Below, piece by piece: positions 1-8,974 of a stretch of DNA of 64,000 nt (its first letter is position 1; each line of letters begins with the position of its first letter). The stretch comes from Gilliamella apis (lineage in GTDB: Bacteria; Pseudomonadota; Gammaproteobacteria; Enterobacterales; Orbaceae). The DNA lies in assembly GCF_002142155.1 (NCBI RefSeq), contig NZ_NASD01000002.1:102751-166750 (forward strand). The letters are read 5' to 3'. The notes under the pieces are model-generated. The model saw nothing but the letters and a program-made list of their open reading frames with translations. It searched no databases and was not told the origin of the DNA. Made by a program: the position numbers and the translations under genes.

Positions 1-102
1 ATTAATAGTTAAATAGACTAAACAAGAATACCTAATAAAAGCAGTAAATATTTTTGTTTTTGTAATCGATATTACAAAAAATGCTATTAAATGATTGTGG
101 TT

Positions 103-132
103 TTGACATAATTTATACTTAACCGCTATACT
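103..132 (+). promoter_or_regulatory. sigma-70-type promoter for the DUF3597 gene
   Basis: A perfect -35 box TTGACA (103-108) is followed by an 18-base spacer and a -10 box TATACT (127-132). Transcription would begin near 139, giving a leader of about 65 bases. This is the best-matching promoter near the left edge; it is predicted from sequence only. Confidence 0.6.
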
Positions 133-204
133 TAAGGGGATATTTTCTACATCTATATCGTTAAGCAGTTTTTTAATAAGCAGTTTAAACATAAGGGGTG
201 TAAT

Positions 205-669
205 ATGGGTATCTTAAATAATATTTTTTCAAAAATATTTCCAAACGCACAAGCCGCTGTAGGTCATGCTAAAGATGCAGTGAAAGAGCAAGTTGATAAA
301 ATCACTGACACAGTAAAAGACAAAACTTCAGATAATACTTCAAGTAATAACACAAATAATAGTAATTCCGATCAAAATCAACAAAACACATCGGACAACA
401 AAGCGCCGATATCTGAGATCGATGTCATGTCAATTTTGGATAATTTGGCTAAAAAATTCCCAGAAAAACTTAATTGGAAAACATCTATTGTTGATTTATT
501 GAAATTATTAGGTATCGATAGTAGTTTAGATGCACGTAAAAAACTCGCCACCGAACTTAATTATACCGGCAGTACTGACGATACCGCATCGATGAATACA
601 TGGTTAATAAAAGAAGTAATGAAGAAAATAGCTGAAAAAGGTGGTAATGTTTCTCATTTATTTTCTTAA
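205..669 (+). CDS. DUF3597 domain protein
   Basis: Small soluble protein of unknown function, 154 residues. The N-terminus (MGILNNIFSKIF) forms a short amphipathic helix typical of DUF3597 members. Residues about 20-68 are a low-complexity linker rich in Asn, Ser, Asp and Gln. The C-terminal part (about 69-154) is the conserved helical domain, with the segments DVMSILDNLAKK, WKTSIVDLLKLLGID and the closing MNTWLIKEVMKKIAEKGGNV. A purine-rich ribosome site (aaggggtg) precedes the ATG. The gene is monocistronic, between its own promoter and a hairpin terminator. The family is widespread in proteobacteria and resembles LysM-less stress proteins only in size. No function is claimed. Confidence 0.8.
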   Translation: MGILNNIFSKIFPNAQAAVGHAKDAVKEQVDKITDTVKDKTSDNTSSNNTNNSNSDQNQQNTSDNKAPISEIDVMSILDNLAKKFPEKLNWKTSIVDLLKLLGIDSSLDARKKLATELNYTGSTDDTASMNTWLIKEVMKKIAEKGGNVSHLFS

Positions 670-692
670 TCAGAATTGATACGTGATTTGTT

Positions 693-722
693 ATCCACCT
701 GTTTATCAGGTGGATTTTTTTA
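693..722 (+). terminator. rho-independent terminator after the DUF3597 gene
   Basis: Arms atccacct and aggtggat enclose a short loop and are followed directly by a run of T. It sits about 25 bases after the stop codon, in the convergent space with pth. Confidence 0.8.
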
Positions 723-758
723 TAGTCAATTAATTAAAACACGCTATTGTTAACAACT

Positions 759-1343
759 TTAAGCTTTAAATGCATGCAAACGATTCATCGCACTTTCTAT
801 TCCATTTGTTAATAAAATATTAGTACAATAGACTGATTCATCAATAGCTTTATCAATTAATTCTTGTTCTGGTTTAGAGGGTTTATTTAAGACATAACCA
901 ACTACTTTATTTTTATCTCCTGGATGGCCAATTCCAATTCTCAACCGATAAAAATTCAGATTATTACCAAGTTTACTGGCAATATCTTTTAAGCCATTAT
1001 GGCCACCATGACTACCGCCAAATTTTAATTTGGCAATCCCTGGATTAAGATCTAACTCATCATGAGCAATTAATATCTCATCAGGCTTAATTTGATAAAA
1101 AGAAGCCATTGCTTGCACTGCTTTACCACTTAAATTCATAAAGGTAGTTGGTACTAACAAACGAACATCATGCCCATTGATGTTAATTCGAGAACTATAT
1201 CCAAAAAATTTAGGATCATTTTTTAATGGTTGATTATAACGTTCAGCAAGTAAATCAACATACCAAGCTCCCGCATTATGGCGAGTTGCGGCATATTCAT
1301 TACCCGGATTGGCTAACCCTACAATTAGTTTGATTGTTGACAT
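759..1343 (-). CDS. pth: peptidyl-tRNA hydrolase
   Basis: Cleaves the ester bond of peptidyl-tRNAs released from stalled ribosomes and so recycles tRNA in the cytoplasm. At 194 residues it has the normal family length. The active-site set is visible: Asn12 in GLANPG, catalytic His22 in TRHNAG, Asn69 in FMNLSG, and Asp94 in HDELDL. The glycine-rich [13 protein letters not shown] segment follows. It lies downstream of prs on the same strand, but a terminator separates them, so it probably also has its own promoter. Identification is secure. Confidence 0.97.
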   Translation of the reverse strand: MSTIKLIVGLANPGNEYAATRHNAGAWYVDLLAERYNQPLKNDPKFFGYSSRININGHDVRLLVPTTFMNLSGKAVQAMASFYQIKPDEILIAHDELDLNPGIAKLKFGGSHGGHNGLKDIASKLGNNLNFYRLRIGIGHPGDKNKVVGYVLNKPSKPEQELIDKAIDESVYCTNILLTNGIESAMNRLHAFKA

Positions 1344-1375
1344 AATAGTTTAATCGTTAATTATCCTGTTATTAC

Positions 1376-1398
1376 AAAAAAGCCCCTAATAGGGGCAT
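1376..1398 (-). terminator. rho-independent terminator of prs
   Basis: Read on the minus strand, gcccc and ggggc arms enclose a short loop and are followed by a T run. It lies between the prs stop and the pth start. Confidence 0.8.
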
Positions 1399-1420
1399 TT
1401 ATCTAATTCAGAAGAAAAGA

Positions 1421-2368
1421 TTATTGATGGAACATTGCTGAAATCGATTCTTCGTTACTAATACGTCGAATTGCTTCAGCAAGCATACCTGATAATGTAA
1501 GTTGACGCACATTTTTCAATGCTTTAACTTCCGCAGTTAATGGAATTGTGTCACAAACTACAATTTCATCAATAGCAGAGTCTTTAATGTTACTTACAGC
1601 TTTTCCTGAGAAAATTGGGTGGGTCGCATAAGCAAAGACACGTTTTGCGCCACGAGCTTTTAATGCATCAGCCGCTTTACAAAGTGTTCCTGCCGTATCG
1701 ATCATGTCATCAACTAAAATACAATCTCTATCAGCAACATCACCGATAATATTCATCACTTCTGCTTCGTTAGCACGTTGACGACGTTTATCGATAATAG
1801 CCATATCAGTGTCATTTAAAAGTTTAGCTATCGCACGTGCACGAACCACACCACCAATATCCGGAGATACCACGATTGGGCGTTCAAAATCACGTTGTAA
1901 CATATCTTCTAAAATAACAGGGCTACCAAACACATTATCAACGGGTACATCAAAGAAGCCTTGAATCTGTTCAGCATGAAGATCAACGGTTAAAACCCTA
2001 TCAACACCTACAGTCGATAAAAAGTCAGCAACAACTTTGGCTGTAATAGGCACACGGGCTGAACGTACGCGACGATCTTGTCTTGCATAACCAAAATAAG
2101 GAATAACAGCAGTAATACGACCAGCAGATGCTCGACGCATCGCATCAATCATCACTAATAATTCCATTAAATTGTCATTGGTAGGCGCACAAGTTGATTG
2201 GATAATAAAAACATCTTCACCACGGACATTTTCATTAATTTGGACATTTACTTCACCGTCACTAAAACGGCTAACAATAATATCACCAAGAGAAGTATAA
2301 AGACGATTAGCTATACGTTTTGCTAGTTCGGGTGTGGCGTTACCAGCAAAAAGCTTCATATCAGGCAC
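1421..2368 (-). CDS. prs: ribose-phosphate pyrophosphokinase (PRPP synthase)
   Basis: Transfers pyrophosphate from ATP to ribose 5-phosphate, giving PRPP for purine, pyrimidine, His, Trp and NAD synthesis. The 315-residue protein aligns end to end with the enterobacterial enzyme, starting [15 protein letters not shown]. Hallmarks seen are the ATP-binding [16 protein letters not shown] region, the metal-binding [12 protein letters not shown], the flexible-loop residues in [10 protein letters not shown], and the PRPP-binding motif [14 protein letters not shown]. One small change is Ala for the usual Gly in DDMIDTAGT. It is monocistronic and divergent from trmB. Confidence 0.98.
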   Translation of the reverse strand: MPDMKLFAGNATPELAKRIANRLYTSLGDIIVSRFSDGEVNVQINENVRGEDVFIIQSTCAPTNDNLMELLVMIDAMRRASAGRITAVIPYFGYARQDRRVRSARVPITAKVVADFLSTVGVDRVLTVDLHAEQIQGFFDVPVDNVFGSPVILEDMLQRDFERPIVVSPDIGGVVRARAIAKLLNDTDMAIIDKRRQRANEAEVMNIIGDVADRDCILVDDMIDTAGTLCKAADALKARGAKRVFAYATHPIFSGKAVSNIKDSAIDEIVVCDTIPLTAEVKALKNVRQLTLSGMLAEAIRRISNEESISAMFHQ

Positions 2369-2627
2369 GAGAAATCCTCAAGCATGTAATCATGATTACA
2401 TAAAACGTAATCGGTTAAATCGGGATCACAATTATATAATCATTTGCAGATTATGCTCAACCACATTATAAAAATTTATTAAAAATATTTTACATTCATC
2501 ACATTAATCTATAAAAAACTAAGTTAATAAGATGTTTTTTTGAAGTGAATTAAAAATCAGGTAAACTACTATATAGCTAAGAGTTCAATTATCTTAATAA
2601 TCTATTTAACCTAACAGCAGATACGCA

Positions 2628-3332
2628 ATGAGTGAACAATTAAACACAAATAACCAAGTAACAGAATCTAAACGAACAATACGAAGTTTTGTATTAAGAC
2701 AAGGCCGTTTAACTAAAGGACAACAACAAGCTTTAACGCATTTATGGCCTATCTATGGTATTGAGTACAATGCTACCTTGCCAATTGTTTTTGAAGATAA
2801 TAAACCAGTGGTGTTTGAAATCGGTTTTGGAATGGGCGCTTCATTAATTGAAATGGCAAAAAATGCCCCATCCAAGAACTTTTTAGGTATTGAAGTCCAT
2901 AAACCGGGCATTGGAGCTTGTTTAATGGCAATTGAGGAAAATCAATTATCTAATTTAAAAGTTATGTGCCATGATGCCGTTGAAGTGTTAGAAAACATGA
3001 TACCTGATAACTCATTAGATAAGGTGCAAATTTTCTTCCCCGATCCATGGCATAAAGCAAGACACAATAAACGTCGAATCATTCAACCTAATTTTGTTGC
3101 TTTAATTCATAGAAAATTAAAGACTGATGGTATTTTACATTTAGCTACCGATTGGCAACACTATGCAGAGCATATGCTTGAAGTATTAAATCAAGCGGAG
3201 GGATTTAAAAATTTATCTGCCACTAATGACTATATTCCAAGACCTGAAGATCGCCCTATTACCAAATTCGAAAAACGCGGTCAAAATCTGGGGCATGGTG
3301 TTTGGGATTTGCAATTTATAAAAAAACAGTGA
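2628..3332 (+). CDS. trmB: tRNA (guanine-N7)-methyltransferase
   Basis: Makes m7G46 in the variable loop of many tRNAs, using SAM. The 234-residue protein has the SAM-binding motif EIGFGMG at about 64-70, the acidic residues of GIEVHKPG, and the family signature [15 protein letters not shown] at about 136-150. It ends with the conserved [17 protein letters not shown] segment. It is the first gene of a probable operon with the nitroreductase (15-base gap) and the acid phosphatase (4-base overlap). Usual trmB partners such as yggX are absent here. Confidence 0.97.
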   Translation: MSEQLNTNNQVTESKRTIRSFVLRQGRLTKGQQQALTHLWPIYGIEYNATLPIVFEDNKPVVFEIGFGMGASLIEMAKNAPSKNFLGIEVHKPGIGACLMAIEENQLSNLKVMCHDAVEVLENMIPDNSLDKVQIFFPDPWHKARHNKRRIIQPNFVALIHRKLKTDGILHLATDWQHYAEHMLEVLNQAEGFKNLSATNDYIPRPEDRPITKFEKRGQNLGHGVWDLQFIKKQ

Positions 3333-3347
3333 TATTAAGGAGCTGTT

Positions 3348-4073
3348 ATGCCAAATAAGACAATTGATTTAATTTGCCAGCGTCGTTCAATTCGAACTTA
3401 TAAATCAACACCATTAACAAGTGAACAGATTAATGAAATTATTCAAGCAGCACAATCGGCTCCAAGTTCAAACTTTTTACAATGCGCAACCATCATTAGA
3501 ATCACTGATAGTGAGAAAAGATCAGAATTAGCTCATTATTCAGGCGATCAGAGTTATATCGTTCAAGCGCCAGAGTTTTGGGTATTTTGTGCCGATTTTA
3601 ACCGCCATTTTCAAATTGATGCTACTATTCCACTTGAAAAAGCCGAGCAACTTCTAGTGGGTTGTATTGATACCACACTTATGGCTCAAAACGCGGTTAT
3701 TGCAGCACAATCATTAGGTTTAGGTACGGTGTACATTGGCGGTTTACGCAATAATATTGCTAAAGTGACCGAATTACTTGCGCTACCTAAATATGTTCTT
3801 CCTTTATTTGGACTTTGTATCGGTTATCCTGACCAAAATCCAGATCTAAAACCAAGATTACCGAAAGAATTAGTTTTTTTTGAAAATCACTATCAACCAA
3901 TCAATCACCAATTATTAGCTCAATATGATACTCAGATGCGTCAATACTATGAGCATCGACTGACTAATCAAAAAACCAATGGTTGGAGTGATAAAATTGC
4001 AGAAACAATTAGCAAAGGGCAACGAGATTTCGTTTTAAATTATTTGCATAAACAAGGATGGATAACTAAATGA
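3348..4073 (+). CDS. nfsA: oxygen-insensitive NADPH nitroreductase
   Basis: FMN-dependent two-electron reductase of nitroaromatics, quinones and similar electrophiles. At 241 residues it has the NfsA length and matches that subfamily rather than NfsB. Key segments are the RRSIRTY FMN-phosphate site (12-18), the SSNFLQC stretch, FWVFCADFNRH, and SLGLGTVYIGGLRNN. The C-terminal helices also match, ending in YLHKQGW. A good ribosome site (aaggagctgtt) precedes the ATG. Its stop overlaps the next gene's ATG as ATGA, so the two are translationally coupled. Confidence 0.93.
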   Translation: MPNKTIDLICQRRSIRTYKSTPLTSEQINEIIQAAQSAPSSNFLQCATIIRITDSEKRSELAHYSGDQSYIVQAPEFWVFCADFNRHFQIDATIPLEKAEQLLVGCIDTTLMAQNAVIAAQSLGLGTVYIGGLRNNIAKVTELLALPKYVLPLFGLCIGYPDQNPDLKPRLPKELVFFENHYQPINHQLLAQYDTQMRQYYEHRLTNQKTNGWSDKIAETISKGQRDFVLNYLHKQGWITK

Positions 4074-5233
4074 AAAAAGATCAATACCAATTAGATAAAG
4101 TTGTAATACTAAGTCGTCATGGAATACGCACTCCATTAGCAAACACCATAGAGTTTTTAGAAAAAGCTAGCCCATTAAAATGGCCAAGTTGGGATCATGC
4201 TTATGGTTATTTAACTACCAGAGGAGGTGTTTTAGAATCTTATTTTGGACATTATCTATCGCAATGGCTTGAACAACAAAACATTAGCCTTACACCGGAA
4301 AATCCTGATATATATGTTTATGCTAATAGTCTTCAAAGAACAGTTGCCACCGCGCAATTCTTAGTTACAGGGGCTTTTGCGGGTTATGATATCCCGGTTA
4401 ACCACAAATATACCATTGAAAAAATGGACCCTATATTTGATCCAAGTGTACAAGATGATTCACCAGAATCTAAACAAGCATTATTAAAAGATATTGATGA
4501 TGCAGATAAAGCTGAATCAATTTTCAAAAATTTAGCGCCAGCTTATGCGATGCTATCGGATATTTTGGACTATAAAAGTTCACAATTATATGCTGAATAT
4601 CAATGTGATTTTGCTGATATTCCTTATGATCTTCACTTTGTAAAAGATGAAGAACCAGAATTATTAGGGCCTCTAGCAATTGGCATTTGTGCGGTTGATG
4701 CTTTCTTATTACAGTACTATTCAGCTTTTCCTAAAGAACAAATTGCATGGGGAAAAATAACCAGCCACGAACAATGGCAACAACTTATACAAATTCGTAA
4801 CCACTATATTAATTTAGTTTTTCATTCCAGATCTATAGCTCGAAAAAATAGTGCGTTATTAATTAATATGATAGATGATCTGTTACACCGAAAGAACAAC
4901 AAGGTAAATTTACTCGTCGGCCATGATAGTACCATTGCTGCGCTACTTGGTGCTTTGGATTTTGCCGAATATCAACTTCCTAACCAATGTGAAAATACAC
5001 CAATTGGTGGCATGGTTATATTACAACGCTATCGTAATAAGGCATCGGAAGAATACTTGTTTAAAGCTGAATACGTTTATCAAAGTTTTGAACAACTTTA
5101 CACCGCCCAACCACTTGATATTAATAATCCACCACAGCATTACCAACTTCAACTAAAAAATGCAGTAGCAAATAGTGATGGTTTTTATCAGTGGCAAGAG
5201 TTTGAAACCCGCCTAAAAGAATTTAAAAAATAA
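4070..5233 (+). CDS. histidine acid phosphatase family protein (glucose-1-phosphatase-like), apparently cytoplasmic
   Basis: Branch-2 histidine phosphatase that hydrolyses phosphomonoesters. The 387-residue protein carries the nucleophile motif RHGIRTP at 16-22 and the acid motif HD at 285-286 in GHDSTIA. That second motif resembles Agp glucose-1-phosphatases (GHDSNIA) more than phytases (HDTN). Known Agp and AppA enzymes are periplasmic, but this protein begins MKKDQYQLDKVVILSRHG with no room for a signal peptide. The 4-base ATGA overlap with nfsA fixes the start, so the missing signal is not a start-calling error. The substrate is unknown; cytoplasmic sugar phosphate or nucleotide phosphates are possible. 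Confidence 0.85.
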   Translation: MKKDQYQLDKVVILSRHGIRTPLANTIEFLEKASPLKWPSWDHAYGYLTTRGGVLESYFGHYLSQWLEQQNISLTPENPDIYVYANSLQRTVATAQFLVTGAFAGYDIPVNHKYTIEKMDPIFDPSVQDDSPESKQALLKDIDDADKAESIFKNLAPAYAMLSDILDYKSSQLYAEYQCDFADIPYDLHFVKDEEPELLGPLAIGICAVDAFLLQYYSAFPKEQIAWGKITSHEQWQQLIQIRNHYINLVFHSRSIARKNSALLINMIDDLLHRKNNKVNLLVGHDSTIAALLGALDFAEYQLPNQCENTPIGGMVILQRYRNKASEEYLFKAEYVYQSFEQLYTAQPLDINNPPQHYQLQLKNAVANSDGFYQWQEFETRLKEFKK

Positions 5234-5240
5234 ATAAATT

Positions 5241-5282
5241 AGATTGTCTATAAAAGTTTAAATTTAAACAATTAGACAATCT
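5241..5282. repeat. large inverted repeat after the acid phosphatase gene
   Basis: Ten-base arms agattgtcta (5241-5250) and tagacaatct (5273-5282) enclose a second, inner palindrome gtttaaatttaaac (5256-5269). It starts 7 bases after the stop codon. No T run follows, so it may be an mRNA-stabilising hairpin or a weak terminator. Confidence 0.6.
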
Positions 5283-5941
5283 AAACATCTCTTTTATATT
5301 ACTAATACATTTAAACTAATTTCATAAAGTAAATTGGAATATATTTTTATTTTGTTTCAATTAGACAAACAGTTATTTAGATCAATATCTATTATAAATT
5401 ATGATTGAAAAAAGTATCTAGTTTGAATGATTACCATTGTATTTAAGTAAATTTTTATTTTTCTATTAGCATATTACTAAAATTAAATATTACTTTTAGT
5501 ATCACTATTAGTTTTTTCTTCAGTTAGTTTTATGCTAATAAATAATAAATGTACATTATTACTTACTAAAGCTATTGCCTCAATGAGAATAACTGCCCCT
5601 ACTTTGTCATGTTATCCAAAGAAATCCTATAGTAAAATTCATCATAATTCATTTTCGTGTACAATTATCGACAACTTTATATCTGTTAAAAATTTTTATT
5701 GCAAAACAACTGTCTATCATGTTTAATTCAACTAACTATAGATGAGTATTTTGTTAATATTAGTTTTGAACGGACTTATTTAGTGCTAGGCTAGGCTAAA
5801 TTAGGTTGTGCTTTGCGCAGAATGCTTCGTTGACATTATCAGGTCAAGAGTTTAAAACTTTATTTAAAACAAATATAATTAATAAATCAGATAATTAATC
5901 TAAACCCAATAAACGTAATTAGCATAAATTAAGATATTAAG
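5283..5941. other. AT-rich intergenic region before galE
   Basis: About 660 bases without a credible gene. The only sizeable frame (64 codons from 5532) has no ribosome site, biased composition and no recognisable similarity. A short tandem gctag motif lies near 5785-5800. A galE promoter must lie at the right end, but I cannot single out one pair of boxes. Confidence 0.5.
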
Positions 5942-6958
5942 ATGAAAATATTAGTAACTGGTGGTTGTGGATACATTGGAAGTCATACTTGTGTCCAATT
6001 AATTCTTTCTGGTTATACTCCGGTCGTGATTGATAATTTATTCAATAGTAAAGCTTCGGTTTTAGAAAGAATACAAACTATTACTGGACAATCAGTTGAT
6101 TTCTATCATGGCGATGTTTGTGATGCTAAGTTACTAGCAAAAATCTTTAACGAACATGACATCAAAGCTGTTATTCATTTCGCTGGCTTAAAAGCCGTAG
6201 GTGAATCAGTATATAAACCTCTCGAATACTATGAAAATAATGTCTATGGTACTATTATTTTAATGAAAGCAATGCGTGAGGCTGGAGTTAAACAATTAGT
6301 GTTTAGCTCATCAGCTACTGTTTATGGTGAATTAGCTCCCGTTCCTTATGTCGAAACCTTATCACAAGGATTACCGACTAGTCCATATGGTAAAAGTAAG
6401 CTGATGGTTGAACAATGTATAATGGATTTAGCTGTTGCTGAACCTGATTGGTCTCTTACCTTATTGCGTTATTTTAATCCAGTTGGTGCTCACCCTAGTA
6501 GTTTAATGGGGGAAGATCCACTTGGTATCCCTAATAATTTAATGCCATATATTACTCAAGTTGCGATTGGCAAACGAGATTCACTATCTGTGTTTGGTGA
6601 TGATTATCCAACAGCTGATGGAACATGTGTTCGTGACTTTATCCATGTCGTCGATTTAGCTGATGGTCATATTGCAGCACTCAAAGCCGATCAAAATAAA
6701 GCTGGAGTACATATATATAATTTAGGTTCAGGAGTTGGTTTCAGTGTCCTACAAGTGATAAAAGCCTTTGAAAAAGCTTCTGGAAAACCACTTAATTGGC
6801 ATTTTGCACCAAGACGTGCTGGTGATTTAGCTGCATTTTGGGCAGATACAAAGAAAGCAGAACAACAATTGGGCTGGAAAACTAAATTAACCCTTGATGA
6901 TATGGTCAAAGATTCATGGAATTGGCAATCTAGCAATCCTCAAGGCTATCCTGATTAA
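5942..6958 (+). CDS. galE: UDP-glucose 4-epimerase
   Basis: Interconverts UDP-galactose and UDP-glucose through an NAD-bound 4-keto intermediate; needed for galactose use and for galactosylated surface glycans. The 338-residue extended SDR enzyme has the Rossmann motif GGCGYIGSH (7-15), the catalytic Tyr149-x3-Lys153 pair in SPYGKSK, SSSATVYG at about 122-129, and the C-terminal AFWADTKKAEQQLGWK segment. Family length and all catalytic residues are intact. It stands alone, without galT or galK, as often seen when the enzyme serves envelope biosynthesis. Confidence 0.97.
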   Translation: MKILVTGGCGYIGSHTCVQLILSGYTPVVIDNLFNSKASVLERIQTITGQSVDFYHGDVCDAKLLAKIFNEHDIKAVIHFAGLKAVGESVYKPLEYYENNVYGTIILMKAMREAGVKQLVFSSSATVYGELAPVPYVETLSQGLPTSPYGKSKLMVEQCIMDLAVAEPDWSLTLLRYFNPVGAHPSSLMGEDPLGIPNNLMPYITQVAIGKRDSLSVFGDDYPTADGTCVRDFIHVVDLADGHIAALKADQNKAGVHIYNLGSGVGFSVLQVIKAFEKASGKPLNWHFAPRRAGDLAAFWADTKKAEQQLGWKTKLTLDDMVKDSWNWQSSNPQGYPD

Positions 6959-7133
6959 TTAATGTTTGGCAAATAATAGGAAAATAACCAATAAGAGACA
7001 TAAATGGATATTTTTAATTCCATTTATCATCCTCATCATCGCTATAAAATCGAAGATTTTACATAGTTAACCTAACAATCTAGGTTAAAATTAGGTATGA
7101 TATTCCCCTATTCACTAATGGATAATAAGATAG

Positions 7134-7622
7134 ATGAAAAGCAAAGCGCTCACAGCGATTTTTCCGGGAACATTTGATCCAATTACTAATGGTCATATCG
7201 ACCTAATTACCCGTGCATCGCAATTGTTTCCCCGTTTAATTGTAGCTATAGCGCAAAATCCAAATAAAAAAACGCTGTTTACTTTAGAAGAACGAGTAAA
7301 CTTAGCCTCAACATCGGTTGAACACTTATTGAATGTGGAAGTGATTGGCTTTGATAATCTTATGGCTGACTTCGCCCAAAAACATGCAGCGACAGTGATA
7401 GTCAGAGGAGTGAGAACAACTCACGATTTTGAATACGAAAGACAATTAGCTGAAATGAATCGAGCATTAAAACCTGATTTAGATACTATCTTTTTAATGC
7501 CATCTATTGCAATGGGATTTATTTCATCGACTATTGTTAAAGATGTTACTTTCCATGGTGGAGACATCTCTAATTTAGTACCTTTACATGTCAAAACAGA
7601 GTTACTAAAACGGCTAACATAA
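7134..7622 (+). CDS. coaD: phosphopantetheine adenylyltransferase
   Basis: Fourth enzyme of coenzyme A synthesis: adenylates 4'-phosphopantetheine to dephospho-CoA. The 162-residue protein has the nucleotidyltransferase signature GTFDPITNGH (12-21) and the second nucleotide-binding motif ISSTIVKD near residue 129. It is the first gene of a three-gene operon: rlmD follows after 15 bases and relA 5 bases after that. Confidence 0.97.
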   Translation: MKSKALTAIFPGTFDPITNGHIDLITRASQLFPRLIVAIAQNPNKKTLFTLEERVNLASTSVEHLLNVEVIGFDNLMADFAQKHAATVIVRGVRTTHDFEYERQLAEMNRALKPDLDTIFLMPSIAMGFISSTIVKDVTFHGGDISNLVPLHVKTELLKRLT

Positions 7623-7637
7623 TTTCAATTTATTAAT

Positions 7638-8969
7638 ATGGTTAATTTTTACACCCCCACAAAAAAGAAGTTTACTCCACAAAAATTGACAGTTACTGTC
7701 ACTAATTTAGATGCGTTCGGTCAAGGCGTGGCAAATCATAAAGGTAAAACAATTTTTGTAAAATCAGCTTTACCCGATGAAACAGTTGATATCCAATTAA
7801 CTGATGATAAAAAAAATTATGCCAAAGCAAAAGTTATAAAATACCACAATCACAGCCAACAGCGAGTTAAACCACAATGTAAGTACTATACAAAATGCGG
7901 TGGCTGTGAATTACAACATATTTCATCAAATTTACAGCAACAAACTAAATATGAAGCCTTAATCAAACTATTGCAGAAAGAAGCTGGGGCGGAGTTGAAC
8001 TATAAAGACAATTCACCTAATATCATTGCCGACCAACCATATCATTATCGTAGGAGAGCTAGATTATCAATTAATTTTGTTAAAGGTGAATTATTTATCG
8101 GCTTTAGGCAGGCAGAATCAAACCAAATTATAAATATAGAACACTGTCCGGTATTAGTTGAACAATTAGATAAATTATTAATGCCATTACAATCTTGTTT
8201 AAGACAAATTAAACAAAAAAAATCGCTTGGACATATTGAATTAATTGCCGTCGATAGTGGCATTATCCTTGTGTTAAGACACACCATGCCACTCACAGAG
8301 CAAGATAGCATTTTATTAAAACAATTCGCTGAAGCTCACAATATTTCACTCTATTTTCATGGTCATGAACTGATCCATATCAGTGGCACCACTGAACATT
8401 ATTATCTGATTAATCATCTAAAATTAACTTTCAGTCCACTTGATTTTATACAAGTTAATAGTCAAATTAATCAAAAGATGATTGATAAGGCTTTAGAGTG
8501 GTTAGATATAACTTCAGATGATAAAATACTCGACCTATTTTGTGGTATGGGTAATTTCTCGTTACCTATGGCAATAAACAGCCAATCAGTAACAGGTATT
8601 GAAGGTGTTGATGCTCTGGTGGAAAAAGCCAAGATCAATGCTAAACTAAATAAAGATAAAATTGTAGCTAAAACCCAGTTTTTCACCTGTAATTTAGAAG
8701 ATAAACAGCAATTTTCAATATGGAATCAGTCAAAATTTGATAAAGTATTATTAGATCCTGCTAGAGCCGGTGCTTATAATGCTACAGCAGAAATTGTTAA
8801 GATATCGCCTACAAAAATAGTTTATATTTCATGCAATCCTGCTACATTAGCTAGGGACTGCAAGCTATTTATTGAGGAAGGATACAACATTGCAAAAGTT
8901 GCTATTTTGGATATGTTTCCACAAACTAAGCACATTGAATCAATGTTGATGTTAACTAAATCAGGATAA
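7638..8969 (+). CDS. rlmD: 23S rRNA (uracil-1939-C5)-methyltransferase
   Basis: SAM-dependent RNA m5U methyltransferase acting on U1939 of 23S rRNA. Of 443 residues, the N-terminal TRAM domain covers about 15-70. A 4Fe-4S cluster is held by Cys81, Cys87, Cys90 and Cys170. The Rossmann methyltransferase domain follows, with DLFCGMGNFSLP as SAM motif I. The catalytic cysteine is Cys399 in YISCNPATLARD. The cysteine set matches RlmD rather than the cluster-less TrmA. In E. coli rlmD is also directly upstream of relA, so this order is ancestral. Confidence 0.96.
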   Translation: MVNFYTPTKKKFTPQKLTVTVTNLDAFGQGVANHKGKTIFVKSALPDETVDIQLTDDKKNYAKAKVIKYHNHSQQRVKPQCKYYTKCGGCELQHISSNLQQQTKYEALIKLLQKEAGAELNYKDNSPNIIADQPYHYRRRARLSINFVKGELFIGFRQAESNQIINIEHCPVLVEQLDKLLMPLQSCLRQIKQKKSLGHIELIAVDSGIILVLRHTMPLTEQDSILLKQFAEAHNISLYFHGHELIHISGTTEHYYLINHLKLTFSPLDFIQVNSQINQKMIDKALEWLDITSDDKILDLFCGMGNFSLPMAINSQSVTGIEGVDALVEKAKINAKLNKDKIVAKTQFFTCNLEDKQQFSIWNQSKFDKVLLDPARAGAYNATAEIVKISPTKIVYISCNPATLARDCKLFIEEGYNIAKVAILDMFPQTKHIESMLMLTKSG

Positions 8970-8974
8970 TAATT

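Noticed and set aside
5532..5726. 64-codon open frame before galE
   Set aside because: No ribosome site, Ser/Ile/Lys-biased chance composition and no recognisable family; lies in AT-rich spacer.
5785..5800. Short gctag tandem repeat before galE
   Set aside because: Only two to three units; no array, mobile element or CRISPR-like structure. No CRISPR array was seen anywhere in the window.
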